64,000 nucleotides of DNA from assembly GCF_003994485.1 (NCBI RefSeq), contig NZ_RZNJ01000002.1, forward strand, positions 433,255 through 497,254. The letters run 5' to 3'. Origin of the DNA: Arsenicitalea aurantiaca. Its GTDB lineage: Bacteria; Pseudomonadota; Alphaproteobacteria; Rhizobiales; Devosiaceae. Shown here one piece after another: positions 7,046-16,192 of this stretch (positions are counted from its first letter, which is position 1; every line of letters begins with the position of its first letter). The notes below the pieces were generated by a model. It was not told the DNA's origin, made no database searches, and saw only the letters and a program-made list of their open reading frames with translations. The translations under genes and the position numbers were made by a program.

Positions 7046-7476
7046 GCGACACCATCGCCATCTGCACAGCCTGCGGCGCGGCCAACCGGGTCCCGCCGGG
7101 CGAAAAGGCGCGGGCCGGCAAGTGCGGCAAGTGTGGCGCAGCGCTTTTTTCGGGTCAGCCGGTCGACCTTGGCGGCGCGGCCTTCGAGCGCCAGATCGCG
7201 CGCTCGAGCCTTCCCGTCCTCGTTGACGTGTGGGCGCCCTGGTGCGGGCCCTGCCGGGTCATGGGGCCCGAATTCGAGAAGGCCGCGCTGGCGCTTGAGC
7301 CGGGCATGCGCCTCATCAAGCTCAATTCGGACGACAACCAGCCGATCGCCGCCCGGCTCGCTATCCGGGGCATCCCCACCATGATCCTCTTTGCAGGCGG
7401 CAAGGAGGTGGCGCGGACTTCGGGCGCGATGCCGGCAAGCCAGATCGTCGCCTGGGCGCAGGCGCAAAAGGCCTGA
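7042..7476 (+). CDS. trxC: Thioredoxin 2 (TrxC) with N-terminal zinc ribbon
   Basis: The 144-residue protein has two CxxC pairs at the N terminus (Cys8/Cys11 and Cys28/Cys31) forming the TrxC zinc ribbon, then a thioredoxin fold with WCGPC at 67-71 and the cis-proline loop IRGIPTM. It starts at ATG 7042 overlapping the SulP stop (ATGA), so it belongs to the persulfide operon. Thioredoxins reduce protein and low-molecular persulfides and would regenerate cysteines on the sulfur-transfer proteins. The operon apparently ends here: the next gene follows after 64 bases with its own start. Confidence 0.9.
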   Translation: MSDTIAICTACGAANRVPPGEKARAGKCGKCGAALFSGQPVDLGGAAFERQIARSSLPVLVDVWAPWCGPCRVMGPEFEKAALALEPGMRLIKLNSDDNQPIAARLAIRGIPTMILFAGGKEVARTSGAMPASQIVAWAQAQKA

Positions 7477-7540
7477 CGGGGTTCACAAACCGCTCCGCCT
7501 GCCCCATCAAGGCGGCTTTCCAACCGGGAGCCGGCACGAC

Positions 7541-8080
7541 ATGGCGCGCCTCATTCTCCTCAACAAGCCTTTCGGGGTTTTGTGCCAGTTCACCGGCAGC
7601 CCCGGCGAGCAGACGCTTGCCCGCTACGTGCCGGTGCCCGGCGTCTATCCGGCGGGGCGGCTCGACAAGGACAGCGAGGGGCTGCTGCTCCTGACCGATG
7701 ACGGGGCGCTCCAGGCCCGCATCGCCTCGCCGCGCTTCAAGCTGCCCAAGACCTATCTGGTGCAGGTGGAGGGCGACCCCTCCGATGACGATCTCGCACC
7801 CCTGCGGGCCGGCCTCGTGCTCAAGGATGGGCCGACACGGCCGGCAAAGGCGCGTCTCATCGATCCGCCAGCGCTCTGGGATCGCGATCCACCCGTCCGC
7901 TTCCGCAAGAGCGTGCCGGACCGCTGGATCGCCATCACCCTCACCGAAGGCCGTAACCGGCAGGTCCGCCGCATGACCGCCGCCATCAACCTCCCCACGC
8001 TCCGCCTCGTCCGCTGGTCGATCGGCAACTGGACCCTCGAGAACCTGCCGCCCGGCGCGTGGCGGGAAGTGGAGGTTTGA
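7541..8080 (+). CDS. rluE: 23S rRNA pseudouridine synthase, RluE-like
   Basis: The 179-residue protein contains PAGRLDKDSEGLLLLTDDG, the catalytic motif of the RsuA/RluB/E/F family, with catalytic Asp42. There is no N-terminal S4 RNA-binding domain; the protein begins directly with the catalytic fold (LILLNKPFGVLCQF), as in RluE. RluE modifies U2457 of 23S rRNA in E. coli; the exact site here is inferred. A longer reading from 7391 would overlap trxC and is rejected. Functionally unconnected to its neighbours. Confidence 0.85.
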   Translation: MARLILLNKPFGVLCQFTGSPGEQTLARYVPVPGVYPAGRLDKDSEGLLLLTDDGALQARIASPRFKLPKTYLVQVEGDPSDDDLAPLRAGLVLKDGPTRPAKARLIDPPALWDRDPPVRFRKSVPDRWIAITLTEGRNRQVRRMTAAINLPTLRLVRWSIGNWTLENLPPGAWREVEV

Positions 8081-8173
8081 GCGGAGCCTGAGGCGATCCC
8101 ACGCGTCAGCCCCTTCCAACCGCCCCGCTTCCGAGCGAGAATGCAGCCGCTGCCAACCGCACGGGAGGTGTCG

Positions 8174-8752
8174 ATGTTTCTCAAAACCATAGAGCCCGCG
8201 GAGGCCGAGGGCGAGATTGCAGCGATCTACGCCAGCGAGATGGCGTCCACCGGCAAGGTGATACAGGCGACGCAATGCTGGTCGGCGCGGCCCGACATGC
8301 TGGCCCCGGTCGAGCACCTCCTGCATCAGCTGCGGGACGGGTTTTCGCTGGGCCTCCTGAACTTCCGGCTCATCACCTTCGTCGTCGCCCGCTCCGTGCC
8401 TTCGAGCTATTGCTCGCACGTCTACTTCAAGGCGCTGTCGGCGATGATCGGCCGGGAGCAGACGCTCGCCGTCCATCGGGATTTTCGCAAGGCCGGGCTC
8501 ACCGACCAGCAGGTCGCGATGCTGGCATACGCCGAGCAGATCACGATCGACGCCTCGCGCATTGCAGAGGCCGACATCGACGCCCTGCGTGCCGTCGGGC
8601 TGACCGACCTCAACATCGCCGACATCGCGCTCGCAGCCTCTTTCCGCAATTTCCTCAGCCGATATTTCGATGCCGTCGGCGCGGAGGCCGAGCCCGAATT
8701 TCTCGATGATGACCCGAGCGTGCGGGACGAGATGTCGGTGGGTCGGCGCTGA
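8174..8752 (+). CDS. AhpD/carboxymuconolactone-decarboxylase-fold peroxidase-related protein
   Basis: The 192-residue protein resembles peroxidase-related AhpD-fold proteins (all-helical, residues 40-150). In AhpD the active site is a CxxC pair next to a histidine; here the segment reads SSYCSHVYF, so only Cys80 and His82 remain and the first cysteine position is Ser77. I chose ATG 8174 because GGGAGGT at 8163-8169 is well placed; an in-frame ATG at 8141 lacks a ribosome site. Role in peroxide or organic radical detoxification is only suggested by the fold. It is followed by the nrdJ terminator on the other strand. Confidence 0.7.
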   Translation: MFLKTIEPAEAEGEIAAIYASEMASTGKVIQATQCWSARPDMLAPVEHLLHQLRDGFSLGLLNFRLITFVVARSVPSSYCSHVYFKALSAMIGREQTLAVHRDFRKAGLTDQQVAMLAYAEQITIDASRIAEADIDALRAVGLTDLNIADIALAASFRNFLSRYFDAVGAEAEPEFLDDDPSVRDEMSVGRR

Positions 8753-8807
8753 ACACCAAAGACTCGTGAAAGACGGACATCGATGGCGCCGATGATGTCG
8801 GCCTCTG

Positions 8808-8844
8808 AAAAAGGAGATGGCTGCTGTGTGAACAGCAGCCATCT
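8808..8844 (-). terminator. Rho-independent terminator of nrdJ
   Basis: AGATGGCTGCTG (8815-8826) and its exact reverse complement (8833-8844) make a 12-bp stem with a 6-base loop. On the minus strand the stem is followed by CC and a run of five T (the A run at 8808-8812). It lies about 30 bases past the nrdJ stop. Confidence 0.85.
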
Positions 8845-8873
8845 TCAAGATCAGGTCTTTACCGGCAGCACTC

Positions 8874-11800
8874 TCAGCTACACCCCGTCGTCGTGCCGCA
8901 GGTGTCGCACTTCAGGCAGGTGCCGTTTCGCACCATCGTGAAGTTGTGGCACTCGGTGCACTGGTCGCCGGTATAGCCCTTCATCTGGGCTTCGGCGCGC
9001 AGGGTGCCGGCATCCTTGGCGGTCGGCGGGCTCGGGATGGGGTCGAGCTCGGCCGGCGCGAAGGCGGCGGGGGCGATCTGGGTGTCGTGCTTCAATGCCG
9101 TCGAGGCCTTGAGCGCGGTCACCGTGCCGCCATGGATCGCCTGCACCGGCGCATGGGGCTGATGGTCGCCCGAGACGATCATCAGCGACTTGTTGGCGAC
9201 CTTGCCCCGCGTCATGCCGCGCGAGACGAAGCGGTCCGCAGGAATGGGGGCAGGGGCGGCGGACACCGGGCGGGCGCCCTGTTCCTCGGCCACGCCCTTG
9301 CCGAGCGATGTCGGGCTGTCGGGGTTCACATGCGCCAGGTCGTTGCGATCGAGATAGCTGACGGCCAACTCGCGGAACACGTAGTCGAGAATCGAGGTCG
9401 CGTTCTTGATCCGGTCATTGCCCATCACCATGCCAGCCGGTTCGAACCGGGTGAAGGTGAAGGCCTCGACATATTCGTCGAGCGGCACGCCATATTGCAG
9501 CCCCAGCGAGATGGCGATGGCGAAATTGTTCATCATCGCGCGGAAGGCGGCGCCTTCCTTGTGCATGTCGATGAAGATCTCGCCCAGCCGCCCGTCATCA
9601 TATTCGCCGGTGCGCAGGTAGACCTTGTGTCCGCCCACGACCGCCTTCTGGGTGTAGCCCTTGCGGCGGTCCGGCATCTTCTCGCGCTCGCGATAGACGC
9701 GCTCGATGATGCGCTCGACGATCTTTTCGGAGACATGCTCGGCGCGCACGGCCGCAGGCATGGCGGCGATGGTTTCAACGACGTCCTCGTCCTCCTCGTC
9801 ATCGGCGGCCGCGAGCACGGAGGAGTTGAGGGGCTGGCTGAGCTTGGAGCCGTCGCGATAGAGCGCGTTGGCCTTCAGCGCCAGGCGCCAGGAGAGCATG
9901 TAGGCTTCCTTGGCATCCTCGACGGTCGCATCATTGGGCATGTTGATGGTCTTGGAGATGGCGCCCGAAATGAAGGGCTGCGCGGCCGCCATCATCAGGA
10001 TGTGGCTCTCGACCGAGAGGTACCGCTTGCCGATCTTGCCGCAGGGCGTGGCGCAATCGAAGACGGGCAGGTGCTCGGCCTTGAGGTGCGGCGCGCCTTC
10101 CAGCGTCATCGCCCCGCAGACATGGATATTGGCCGCCTCGATGTCCTTCTTCGAGAAGCCGAGGAAGGGCAGGAGCTCGAACGAAAAGTCGTTGAGCTGC
10201 GCATCCGTCACGCCGAGCGACTTCAGGAAGTCGGCGCCCAGCGTCCACTGGTTGAAGACGAACTTGATGTCGAAGGCCGATTTCAGCGCGCCGTTGAGCG
10301 CCTCGATCTTGTCATCGCCAAAGCCCTTGGCGCGTAGCGCACCCGGATTGATTCCCGGCGCCTGGTTGAGATTGCCATGGCCGACGGCATAGGCCTCGAT
10401 TTCGGCGATCTGGCTCTCGGTGTAGCCGAGCGTGCGCAGGGCCTCGGGCACGGCGCGGTTGATGATCTTGAAATAGCCGCCACCGGCCAGCTTCTTGAAC
10501 TTCACGAGCGCGAAGTCGGGTTCGATGCCGGTCGTGTCGCAATCCATGACCAGACCAATCGTGCCCGTCGGCGCGATGACCGAGACCTGCGCGTTGCGAT
10601 AGCCGTGCTTTTCGCCGAGCGCGAGCGCCTCGTCCCATACTGCGCGAGCACGATCGCCGAGCGCGTCCTGGGTGAGCGAGGCGTGGTCGAGCGGCACCGG
10701 ATTGATCGAGAGGCCCTCATAGCCCTCCGCATTGCCATGGGCAGCGTTGCGGTGGTTGCGGATGACCCGCAGCATGTCGGCCGCATTGCGCTCATAGTCG
10801 GCGAACGCGCCGAGCTCGGCGGCCATTTCGGCCGAGGTCGCATAGGAGACGCCGGTGAGGATGGCCGTGACCGCGCCGGCAATGGCCCGGCCTTCGGCCG
10901 AATCATAGGGAATGCCCGAGGTCATCAGGAGCCCGCCGATATTGGCGTAGCCGATGCCCAGCGTGCGGTACTGGAAAGACCGCTCGGCAATGGCGCGCGA
11001 GGGGAACTGCGCCATCATCACCGAGATCTCGAGCACGATGGTCCAGAGCCGGACCGTGTGCTCGTAAGCGGCGACATCGAAGCTGCCATCGCCATTGCGA
11101 TAGGGCAGCAGGTTCACCGATGCGAGGTTGCACGCGGTGTCGTCGAGGAACATGTATTCCGAGCACGGATTGGACGCGACGATCGGGCCGGCGGCCGGGC
11201 TCGTGTGCCACTCATTGATGGTGGTGTGGTACTGGATGCCGGGATCGGCGGAGGCCCAGGCGGCATAGCCGACCTGTTCCCAGAGATCGCGGGCCTTCAG
11301 CGTCTTGGTGACGCGCCCGTCCTGCCGTGCGGTCAGGTTCCACTCGCCATCGGCCTCGACGGCGCGCAGGAAATCGTCGGTGACGCGCACCGAATTGTTC
11401 GAGTTCTGGCCCGAGACGGTGAGATAGGCCTCGGAATCCCAGTCCGTATCGTAGATGGGGAACTCGAGATCGGTGTAGCCCTGCCGCGCGAACTGGATGA
11501 CGCGGAAGATGTAGTTCTCGGGCACCATGGCCTTCTTGGCGGCGCGCACCTCGCGCTTCAGCGCGGGGTTCTTGGCCACGTCGAAGCAGTCGTCGCCATT
11601 GCCTTCGCAATTGACGGCGGCCTTCATGATGGCCTTCAGATGCTTGGAGACGGTCTTGGAGCCGGTGACGAGGGCCGCCACCTTCTGCTCTTCCTTGACC
11701 TTCCAGTTGATGTATTCCTCGATATCGGGGTGATCGATGTCGATCACCACCATCTTGGCGGCGCGGCGCGTGGTGCCGCCCGACTTGATGGCGCCCGCTG

Positions 11801-12590
11801 CCCGGTCGCCAATCTTCAGGAAGCTCATCAGGCCCGAGGACTTGCCGCCGCCCGAGAGCCGCTCGCCCGAGCCGCGGAGTTTCGAGAAGTTCGTGCCCGT
11901 GCCCGAGCCGTATTTGAAGAGGCGCGCTTCGCGCACCCAGAGATCCATGATGCCATTGTCGTTGACGAGGTCGTCATTGACCGACTGGATGAAGCAGGCG
12001 TGCGGCTGGGGATGCTCATAGGCCGATTTGGACTGCACGAGCTTGTGGGTGAAGGGATCGACGTAGAAATGGCCCTGGCCGGGGCCGTCGATGCCATAGG
12101 CCCAGTGCAGGCCCGTGTTGAACCATTGCGGGGAATTCGGCGCGACGCGCTGGGTGGCGAGCATATAGCGCAGCTCGTCGAAGAAGGCCTGCGCATCGGC
12201 TTCGCTGTTGAAATAGCCGCCCTTCCAGCCCCAATAGGTCCACGTGCCGGCGAGCCGGTCGAAGACCTGCCGGCTGTCGATTTCCGAGCCGTAGCGATCG
12301 GCCTCGGGCAGCTTGGCGAGCGCCTTCTCGTCGGGGACGGAGCGCCAGAGCCAGGAGGGGACGGAGTTTTCCTCTACCTTCTTCAGCACCTTGGCGACGC
12401 CGGCCTTGCGGAAATATTTCTGCGCGATGATGTCGGCCGCCACCTGACTCCAGCTGGCGGGCACGGCGATGTCATCGAGCTTGAACACGATCGAACCATC
12501 CGGATTGCGGATCTCGCTCGTGGTCGTGCGGAAGTCGATGCCCGCATAGGCGCTCTGGTCTGGCTTGGTGTAGCGGCGTTCAATGCGCAT
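8874..12590 (-). CDS. nrdJ: Adenosylcobalamin-dependent (class II) ribonucleotide reductase
   Basis: The 1238-residue protein matches the long alphaproteobacterial NrdJ form. It has the reductase barrel with [20 protein letters not shown] (about 474-493), the [14 protein letters not shown] region and a long C-terminal part ending in two zinc-type pairs, [10 protein letters not shown] and [14 protein letters not shown], which include the terminal redox cysteines. It makes deoxyribonucleotides using adenosylcobalamin and needs no oxygen. No class I or III reductase is in the window. The start at 12590 has AAGGAAGAG seven bases upstream. No cobalamin riboswitch is visible in the leader, but a perfect palindrome lies about 145-165 bases upstream. 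A strong hairpin ends the transcript. Confidence 0.97.
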   Translation of the reverse strand: MRIERRYTKPDQSAYAGIDFRTTTSEIRNPDGSIVFKLDDIAVPASWSQVAADIIAQKYFRKAGVAKVLKKVEENSVPSWLWRSVPDEKALAKLPEADRYGSEIDSRQVFDRLAGTWTYWGWKGGYFNSEADAQAFFDELRYMLATQRVAPNSPQWFNTGLHWAYGIDGPGQGHFYVDPFTHKLVQSKSAYEHPQPHACFIQSVNDDLVNDNGIMDLWVREARLFKYGSGTGTNFSKLRGSGERLSGGGKSSGLMSFLKIGDRAAGAIKSGGTTRRAAKMVVIDIDHPDIEEYINWKVKEEQKVAALVTGSKTVSKHLKAIMKAAVNCEGNGDDCFDVAKNPALKREVRAAKKAMVPENYIFRVIQFARQGYTDLEFPIYDTDWDSEAYLTVSGQNSNNSVRVTDDFLRAVEADGEWNLTARQDGRVTKTLKARDLWEQVGYAAWASADPGIQYHTTINEWHTSPAAGPIVASNPCSEYMFLDDTACNLASVNLLPYRNGDGSFDVAAYEHTVRLWTIVLEISVMMAQFPSRAIAERSFQYRTLGIGYANIGGLLMTSGIPYDSAEGRAIAGAVTAILTGVSYATSAEMAAELGAFADYERNAADMLRVIRNHRNAAHGNAEGYEGLSINPVPLDHASLTQDALGDRARAVWDEALALGEKHGYRNAQVSVIAPTGTIGLVMDCDTTGIEPDFALVKFKKLAGGGYFKIINRAVPEALRTLGYTESQIAEIEAYAVGHGNLNQAPGINPGALRAKGFGDDKIEALNGALKSAFDIKFVFNQWTLGADFLKSLGVTDAQLNDFSFELLPFLGFSKKDIEAANIHVCGAMTLEGAPHLKAEHLPVFDCATPCGKIGKRYLSVESHILMMAAAQPFISGAISKTINMPNDATVEDAKEAYMLSWRLALKANALYRDGSKLSQPLNSSVLAAADDEEDEDVVETIAAMPAAVRAEHVSEKIVERIIERVYREREKMPDRRKGYTQKAVVGGHKVYLRTGEYDDGRLGEIFIDMHKEGAAFRAMMNNFAIAISLGLQYGVPLDEYVEAFTFTRFEPAGMVMGNDRIKNATSILDYVFRELAVSYLDRNDLAHVNPDSPTSLGKGVAEEQGARPVSAAPAPIPADRFVSRGMTRGKVANKSLMIVSGDHQPHAPVQAIHGGTVTALKASTALKHDTQIAPAAFAPAELDPIPSPPTAKDAGTLRAEAQMKGYTGDQCTECHNFTMVRNGTCLKCDTCGTTTGCS

Positions 12591-12732
12591 GCTCGATCTC
12601 TTCCTTGGCGTCTTGTGGTCGCGGGCTGGGGGCGGCGCGGAGGGGGGACTCGGCGTCGGCCCACTCTAATTCGCGCAACCCGTCGCCACGGTCACGGCAA
12701 AAATTTCGCCGCCCACAGCTATCTAGGGATGG

Positions 12733-12755
12733 TGTGGAACATGCTCTGTTCCACA
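12733..12755. promoter_or_regulatory. Perfect 9-bp inverted repeat upstream of nrdJ
   Basis: TGTGGAACA (12733-12741) and TGTTCCACA (12747-12755) are exact inverted copies separated by five bases. The site contains GAAC-N7-GTTC, an inverted arrangement of the half-sites that alphaproteobacterial LexA binds as direct repeats. It is about 143 bases upstream of the nrdJ start and just downstream of a weak promoter, a position typical of a repressor. The regulator is not known; it does not look like an NrdR box. Confidence 0.5.
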
Positions 12756-12797
12756 AAATCTGGTGTTTAATATGGGATTTGCGGGGATAACTCGCAA

Positions 12798-12817
12798 GCG
12801 TCATCAATTCGTGACGC
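12798..12817. repeat. Inverted repeat GCGTCA/TGACGC
   Basis: GCGTCA at 12798-12803 and TGACGC at 12812-12817 are exact inverted copies with an 8-base spacer. It lies 43 bases beyond the larger palindrome in the nrdJ/NDUFA12 gap. It may be an operator for either gene; nothing in the sequence names a binding protein. Confidence 0.3.
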
Positions 12818-13070
12818 AGGTTCGCGAAAACCGTCGAGCCTGCACCGATTCCGCATTTTCGGGCTCTAAGCGTCAGTGGGCGCAGACTCTTTTAATGGCG
12901 CGTCGAGCCTGCCGAGCGGCCAATCGGTGTCAAGGCGGATTTTTTCGGTCCTCAGCGCTGCCCCTGTGCATGGACGCCCATACAAGTGATGGGCGGCACG
13001 CGCCAAGATGCTGGCACCTGCGCCATGCCCATGCTAGATGCGGGCCGCTGGCATTCACTTGGAAACGGGC

Positions 13071-13454
13071 ATGAAACAGTTCCTCGCCGAAATCTTCGTC
13101 TGGTGGCACGGGCAGACCTGGGGCACGCGCCTCTATCTGTGGCGCTTCTTCCGCTATGTGGGCTCGGACGAGTTCGGCAATCGCTATTTCGAGGCCAAGG
13201 CCGGGGACAAGCGCTGGGTGGTCTATAACGGGCCTGCCGAGCCGAGCACGATTCCCCCCGGCTGGCATGGCTGGATGCATCACCGCACCGATACGCCCCC
13301 GAGCAGCGAGACCTATGCCGCCCGCGCCTGGGAAAAGCCGCATCTGCAGAACCTGACCGGCACGCCGCTCGCCTATCGGCCCGATGGCAGCCTGCTGACC
13401 AAAGGCCAGCGCCCCCGCGTCACCGGCGATTACGACGCCTGGTCGCCCGAGTAA
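13071..13454 (+). CDS. NDUFA12-like NADH:ubiquinone oxidoreductase accessory subunit
   Basis: The 127-residue protein begins MKQFLAEIFVWWHGQTWGTR and contains FGNRYFEAK and PPGWHGWMHH, conserved in NDUFA12 (B17.2), a supernumerary complex I subunit found in mitochondria and alphaproteobacteria. The ATG at 13071 is preferred over an in-frame start at 13038, which adds residues absent from the family. It should bind the matrix-side arm of complex I. The following DUF2155 gene, 18 bases on, is its usual neighbour in Hyphomicrobiales. Confidence 0.9.
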   Translation: MKQFLAEIFVWWHGQTWGTRLYLWRFFRYVGSDEFGNRYFEAKAGDKRWVVYNGPAEPSTIPPGWHGWMHHRTDTPPSSETYAARAWEKPHLQNLTGTPLAYRPDGSLLTKGQRPRVTGDYDAWSPE

Positions 13455-13472
13455 GCCGTCATCCGAGCAGTC

Positions 13473-13877
13473 ATGCATTCCGCCCGGTTCGTTTCCGCCT
13501 TCGCCATCGCGGCCTGCATGTCCGTTGGCGCGGCATCCGCCGCGACCATCGCCAATCCGGTCGCCGCGTTCAGCGGGCTCGACAAGATCACGGGCCGCAT
13601 CACCAATTTCGACGTCTATATGGACGAGACGGTCCAGTTCGGCGCGCTCCAGATCACGCCGCGCGTCTGCTACAGCCACACCGGCGATGATAGCTCGGAT
13701 GGACCATCGGTCTTCATCGAGGTCGACCAGGTGAGCCTGCAGCGCACCGTGCGCCGGATTTTCGCGGGCTGGATGTTCGCAGACAGCCCCGCGCTCAATG
13801 CCGTCGATCACGCGGTCTATGACGTTTGGCTCGTTGAATGCAAGACGACGACGGACGTGCCGCCGCCCGCCGGCTAA
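13473..13877 (+). CDS. DUF2155 exported protein
   Basis: The 134-residue protein has a clear Sec signal peptide (about 1-23, ending ASAA) and the DUF2155 core: GRITNFDVYMDETVQFGALQ, a CYSH near residue 67 and WMFADSPALNAVDHAVYDVW with a second cysteine near the end. The family lies beside NDUFA12 and aat in many alphaproteobacteria and is periplasmic of unknown function. The two cysteines could form a disulfide. Its 3' end overlaps the convergent aat gene by four bases. Confidence 0.85.
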   Translation: MHSARFVSAFAIAACMSVGAASAATIANPVAAFSGLDKITGRITNFDVYMDETVQFGALQITPRVCYSHTGDDSSDGPSVFIEVDQVSLQRTVRRIFAGWMFADSPALNAVDHAVYDVWLVECKTTTDVPPPAG

Positions 13878-14542
13878 TCCTCCGGGGTCTCTGCCGCGCC
13901 ACTGGTCCGAGGGCGGTCTATCGCAAAGAAATCCGCCGGCTGCTGCAGCGCGATCGCAAGGCGCGTCTCGTACTCCACGCGGGGAATTTCCATGCCGCCC
14001 AGGCTGCGCAGATGGTCGGTCACGAACTGCGTGTCGAGCAGCGTGAAGCCGCCCGCGCGCAGGCGATCCACCAGATGCGCCAGCGCGATCTTGGAGGCAT
14101 CGGTGCGCCGGTGGAACATGCTCTCCCCGAAAAAGGCGCCGCCGAGGGCAAGACCGTAAAGGCCGCCGACCAGCGCATCGCCGTCCCACACCTCCACCGT
14201 ATGGCAGAGCCCGCGCGTGAAGAGCGCACCATAAAGCCTTCTGATCTCGGGATTGATCCAGGTGCTCTCGCGCTCGGTCCCAGAGGTCGCGCAGCCCTCG
14301 ATGACGCCGGGGAAATCGGTATCGATCCGGATCGCGTAAGGGTGGGTCCGCAGGGTCTTGCGCAGGCTCTTCGAGACGCGAAAGCCATCGAGCGGGATGA
14401 CGCCGCGCCGCTCGGGCGACACCCAGAACAGGTCCGCCGCATCGGCGTCCTCGGCCATGGGAAAGATGCCGGCGCGGTAGGCGCGCACGATGAGGTCGGG
14501 CGTCAGCTCCACCGAGAAGGGATCGTTACCCTTGCGGGCCAT
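13874..14542 (-). CDS. aat: Leucyl/phenylalanyl-tRNA-protein transferase
   Basis: The protein (222 residues from ATG 14542) has the Aat core: VRAYRAGIFPMAED, LFWVSPERRGVIPLDGFRVS, SLRKTLRT and GGLYGLALGGAFFGESMF. It transfers Leu or Phe to N-terminal Arg/Lys of proteins, creating N-degrons for ClpS/ClpAP. The frame is open to 14605, but starts before 14542 lie inside the upstream gene; AAGAGG about ten bases before 14542 supports this choice, and 14551 is an alternative. It overlaps the upstream 101-residue gene by 17 bases, suggesting an accC-to-aat transcription unit. Confidence 0.92.
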   Translation of the reverse strand: MARKGNDPFSVELTPDLIVRAYRAGIFPMAEDADAADLFWVSPERRGVIPLDGFRVSKSLRKTLRTHPYAIRIDTDFPGVIEGCATSGTERESTWINPEIRRLYGALFTRGLCHTVEVWDGDALVGGLYGLALGGAFFGESMFHRRTDASKIALAHLVDRLRAGGFTLLDTQFVTDHLRSLGGMEIPRVEYETRLAIALQQPADFFAIDRPRTSGAAETPED

Positions 14543-14831
14543 CGAGTCCATGCCTCTTGAGATAGGCCGCGTAGCCCGCTTCGTAGGAGGCTTTTTCGGC
14601 CTCATCGATGCGGCCAGTGCTCATGCAATGGCTGACAGGCACGCACCAGACCCGCTCGAGATCGTAGAAGTAGACCGCGACTTCATCGTCCGCCGGTACG
14701 CCCTTGCCGTTCACGAACCCCTCGCGCCCAGAAATCTCGGCAAATTCCGGATCTGGGTGCACGAAGCGGACGACCTCGAAGAAGGCGAGGGTGTCGGAAG
14801 CCGGCAGTGCAGGACCTTCGGCTTCCGGCAT
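14526..14831 (-). CDS. Small unidentified protein between accC and aat
   Basis: The 101-residue soluble protein starts MPEAEGPALPASDTLAFFEV and contains VYFYDLERVWCVPVSHCMS with two cysteines and a C-terminal helical part rich in Tyr/Ala. It lacks a signal peptide or membrane segment. The start lies two bases after the accC stop, and its end overlaps aat, so it is embedded in that operon. I do not recognise a named domain. The longer frame extending to 14993 lies inside accC and is rejected. Coding is supported by fit to the gap and by codon composition like its neighbours. Confidence 0.7.
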   Translation of the reverse strand: MPEAEGPALPASDTLAFFEVVRFVHPDPEFAEISGREGFVNGKGVPADDEVAVYFYDLERVWCVPVSHCMSTGRIDEAEKASYEAGYAAYLKRHGLDGPQG

Positions 14832-14833
14832 AA

Positions 14834-16180
14834 TCAGGCCTTGTTCGCGGCGAGGTATTTTTCGAGCCAGTGGATATCGTAGTCGCCGGCAATGATGTCC
14901 GGCTCCTTGATCAGGCGCTGGAAGAGCGGCAGCGTCGTCTTCACGCCATCCACCACGAACTCGTCGATCGCGCGGCGCAGCCGCTGCAGGCATTCGGGCC
15001 GATTGCGCCCGTAGACGATCAGCTTGCCGATCAGGCTGTCGTAATAGGGCGGGATCGAATAGCCCTGATAGACCGCCGAATCGACCCGCACCCCGACCCC
15101 GCCGGCCGGATGGTAGAAGGTGATCTTGCCCGGCGAGGGCGCGAAGGTCTGCGGGTCCTCGGCGTTGATGCGCACTTCGATGGCGTGACCGAAGAACTGC
15201 ACCTTGTCCTGCGTCATCGAGAGCTTTTCGCCCGAGGCGACGCGGATCTGCTCGTAGACGATGTCGATGCCGGTAATGCGCTCGGTGACCGGGTGCTCGA
15301 CCTGCAGGCGGGTGTTCATTTCGATGAAATAGAACTCGCCATTCTCATAGAGGAACTCGATCGTGCCGGCGCCGGAGTATTGGAGCTTGCGCATGGCGAC
15401 GGCACAGATCTCGCCGATCTTGTCGCGCTCGTCGGGCGTGATGGTCGGCGCGCCGGCCTCTTCCCACACTTTCTGGTGGCGCCGCTGCAGCGAGCAGTCG
15501 CGCACGCCCAAATGGACGGCATTGCCCTGGCCGTCGCCGAGCACCTGCACCTCGATATGGCGCGGCTTGCCGAGATATTTCTCGATGTAGACGGAATCAT
15601 TGCCGAAGGCGGCTTTGGCTTCCGAACGCGCAGTCGAAAGGGCGACGCCCAGCTCTTCGGCAGTACGGGCAACCTTCATGCCGCGCCCGCCGCCGCCGGC
15701 AGTCGCCTTGATCAGCACCGGATAGCCGATGTCGCCGGCAAGCGCCCGGGCTTCTTCTTCGGTCCGCACTTCGCCATCCGATCCGGGAACCACGGGGATG
15801 CCAAGTTCGACAGCCGTCTTCTTGGCCGTGATCTTGTCACCCATGATCTCGATATGGTGCGAGGAGGGCCCGATGAAGGTGATCTTGTGCTCGGTCAGGA
15901 TGCGCGCGAAGCGGGCGTTCTCGGAGAGAAAGCCGTAGCCGGGATGCACCGCATCGGCGCCGGTGATCTCGCATGCCGCCATGATCGAGGGGATGTTGAG
16001 ATAGCTGTCGCGCGCCGGGGCGGGCCCGATGCAGACGCTCTCGTCGGCCAGCCGCACGTGCATGGCGTTGGCGTCGGCCTGCGAATGCACGGCAACGGTC
16101 GAAATGCCGAGCTCCTTGCAGGCGCGCAGGATGCGCAGCGCGATCTCGCCGCGATTGGCGATCAGGACCTTGGAGAACAT
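14834..16180 (-). CDS. accC: Acetyl-CoA carboxylase, biotin carboxylase subunit
   Basis: The 448-residue protein is full length for AccC. It begins [20 protein letters not shown] (biotin carboxylase N-domain), has the glycine-rich ATP-grasp loop [14 protein letters not shown], the [14 protein letters not shown] catalytic segment and the C-terminal domain with [12 protein letters not shown]. It carboxylates biotin on AccB with bicarbonate and ATP, the first half of malonyl-CoA synthesis. It lies 12 bases after accB in the operon aroQ-accB-accC. No key residue appears altered. Confidence 0.97.
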   Translation of the reverse strand: MFSKVLIANRGEIALRILRACKELGISTVAVHSQADANAMHVRLADESVCIGPAPARDSYLNIPSIMAACEITGADAVHPGYGFLSENARFARILTEHKITFIGPSSHHIEIMGDKITAKKTAVELGIPVVPGSDGEVRTEEEARALAGDIGYPVLIKATAGGGGRGMKVARTAEELGVALSTARSEAKAAFGNDSVYIEKYLGKPRHIEVQVLGDGQGNAVHLGVRDCSLQRRHQKVWEEAGAPTITPDERDKIGEICAVAMRKLQYSGAGTIEFLYENGEFYFIEMNTRLQVEHPVTERITGIDIVYEQIRVASGEKLSMTQDKVQFFGHAIEVRINAEDPQTFAPSPGKITFYHPAGGVGVRVDSAVYQGYSIPPYYDSLIGKLIVYGRNRPECLQRLRRAIDEFVVDGVKTTLPLFQRLIKEPDIIAGDYDIHWLEKYLAANKA

Positions 16181-16192
16181 GGGCCGGTCTCC

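Larger units (their letters stand above)
12591..13070. other. 480-bp intergenic region between divergent nrdJ and NDUFA12 genes
   Basis: No convincing gene is seen here. It contains two palindromes (12733-12755 and 12798-12817) near the nrdJ promoter side and a 12-base direct repeat, CGTCGAGCCTGC, at 12832-12843 and 12901-12912. A weak minus-strand promoter, TTGCGA then 17 bases then CATATT, would place the transcription start just before the first palindrome. No B12-box-like element was found. Confidence 0.5.

Noticed and set aside
12591-12790. Cobalamin riboswitch in the nrdJ leader
   Set aside because: The leader has no recognisable B12-box or multi-stem arrangement, so none is called despite the B12-dependent enzyme.
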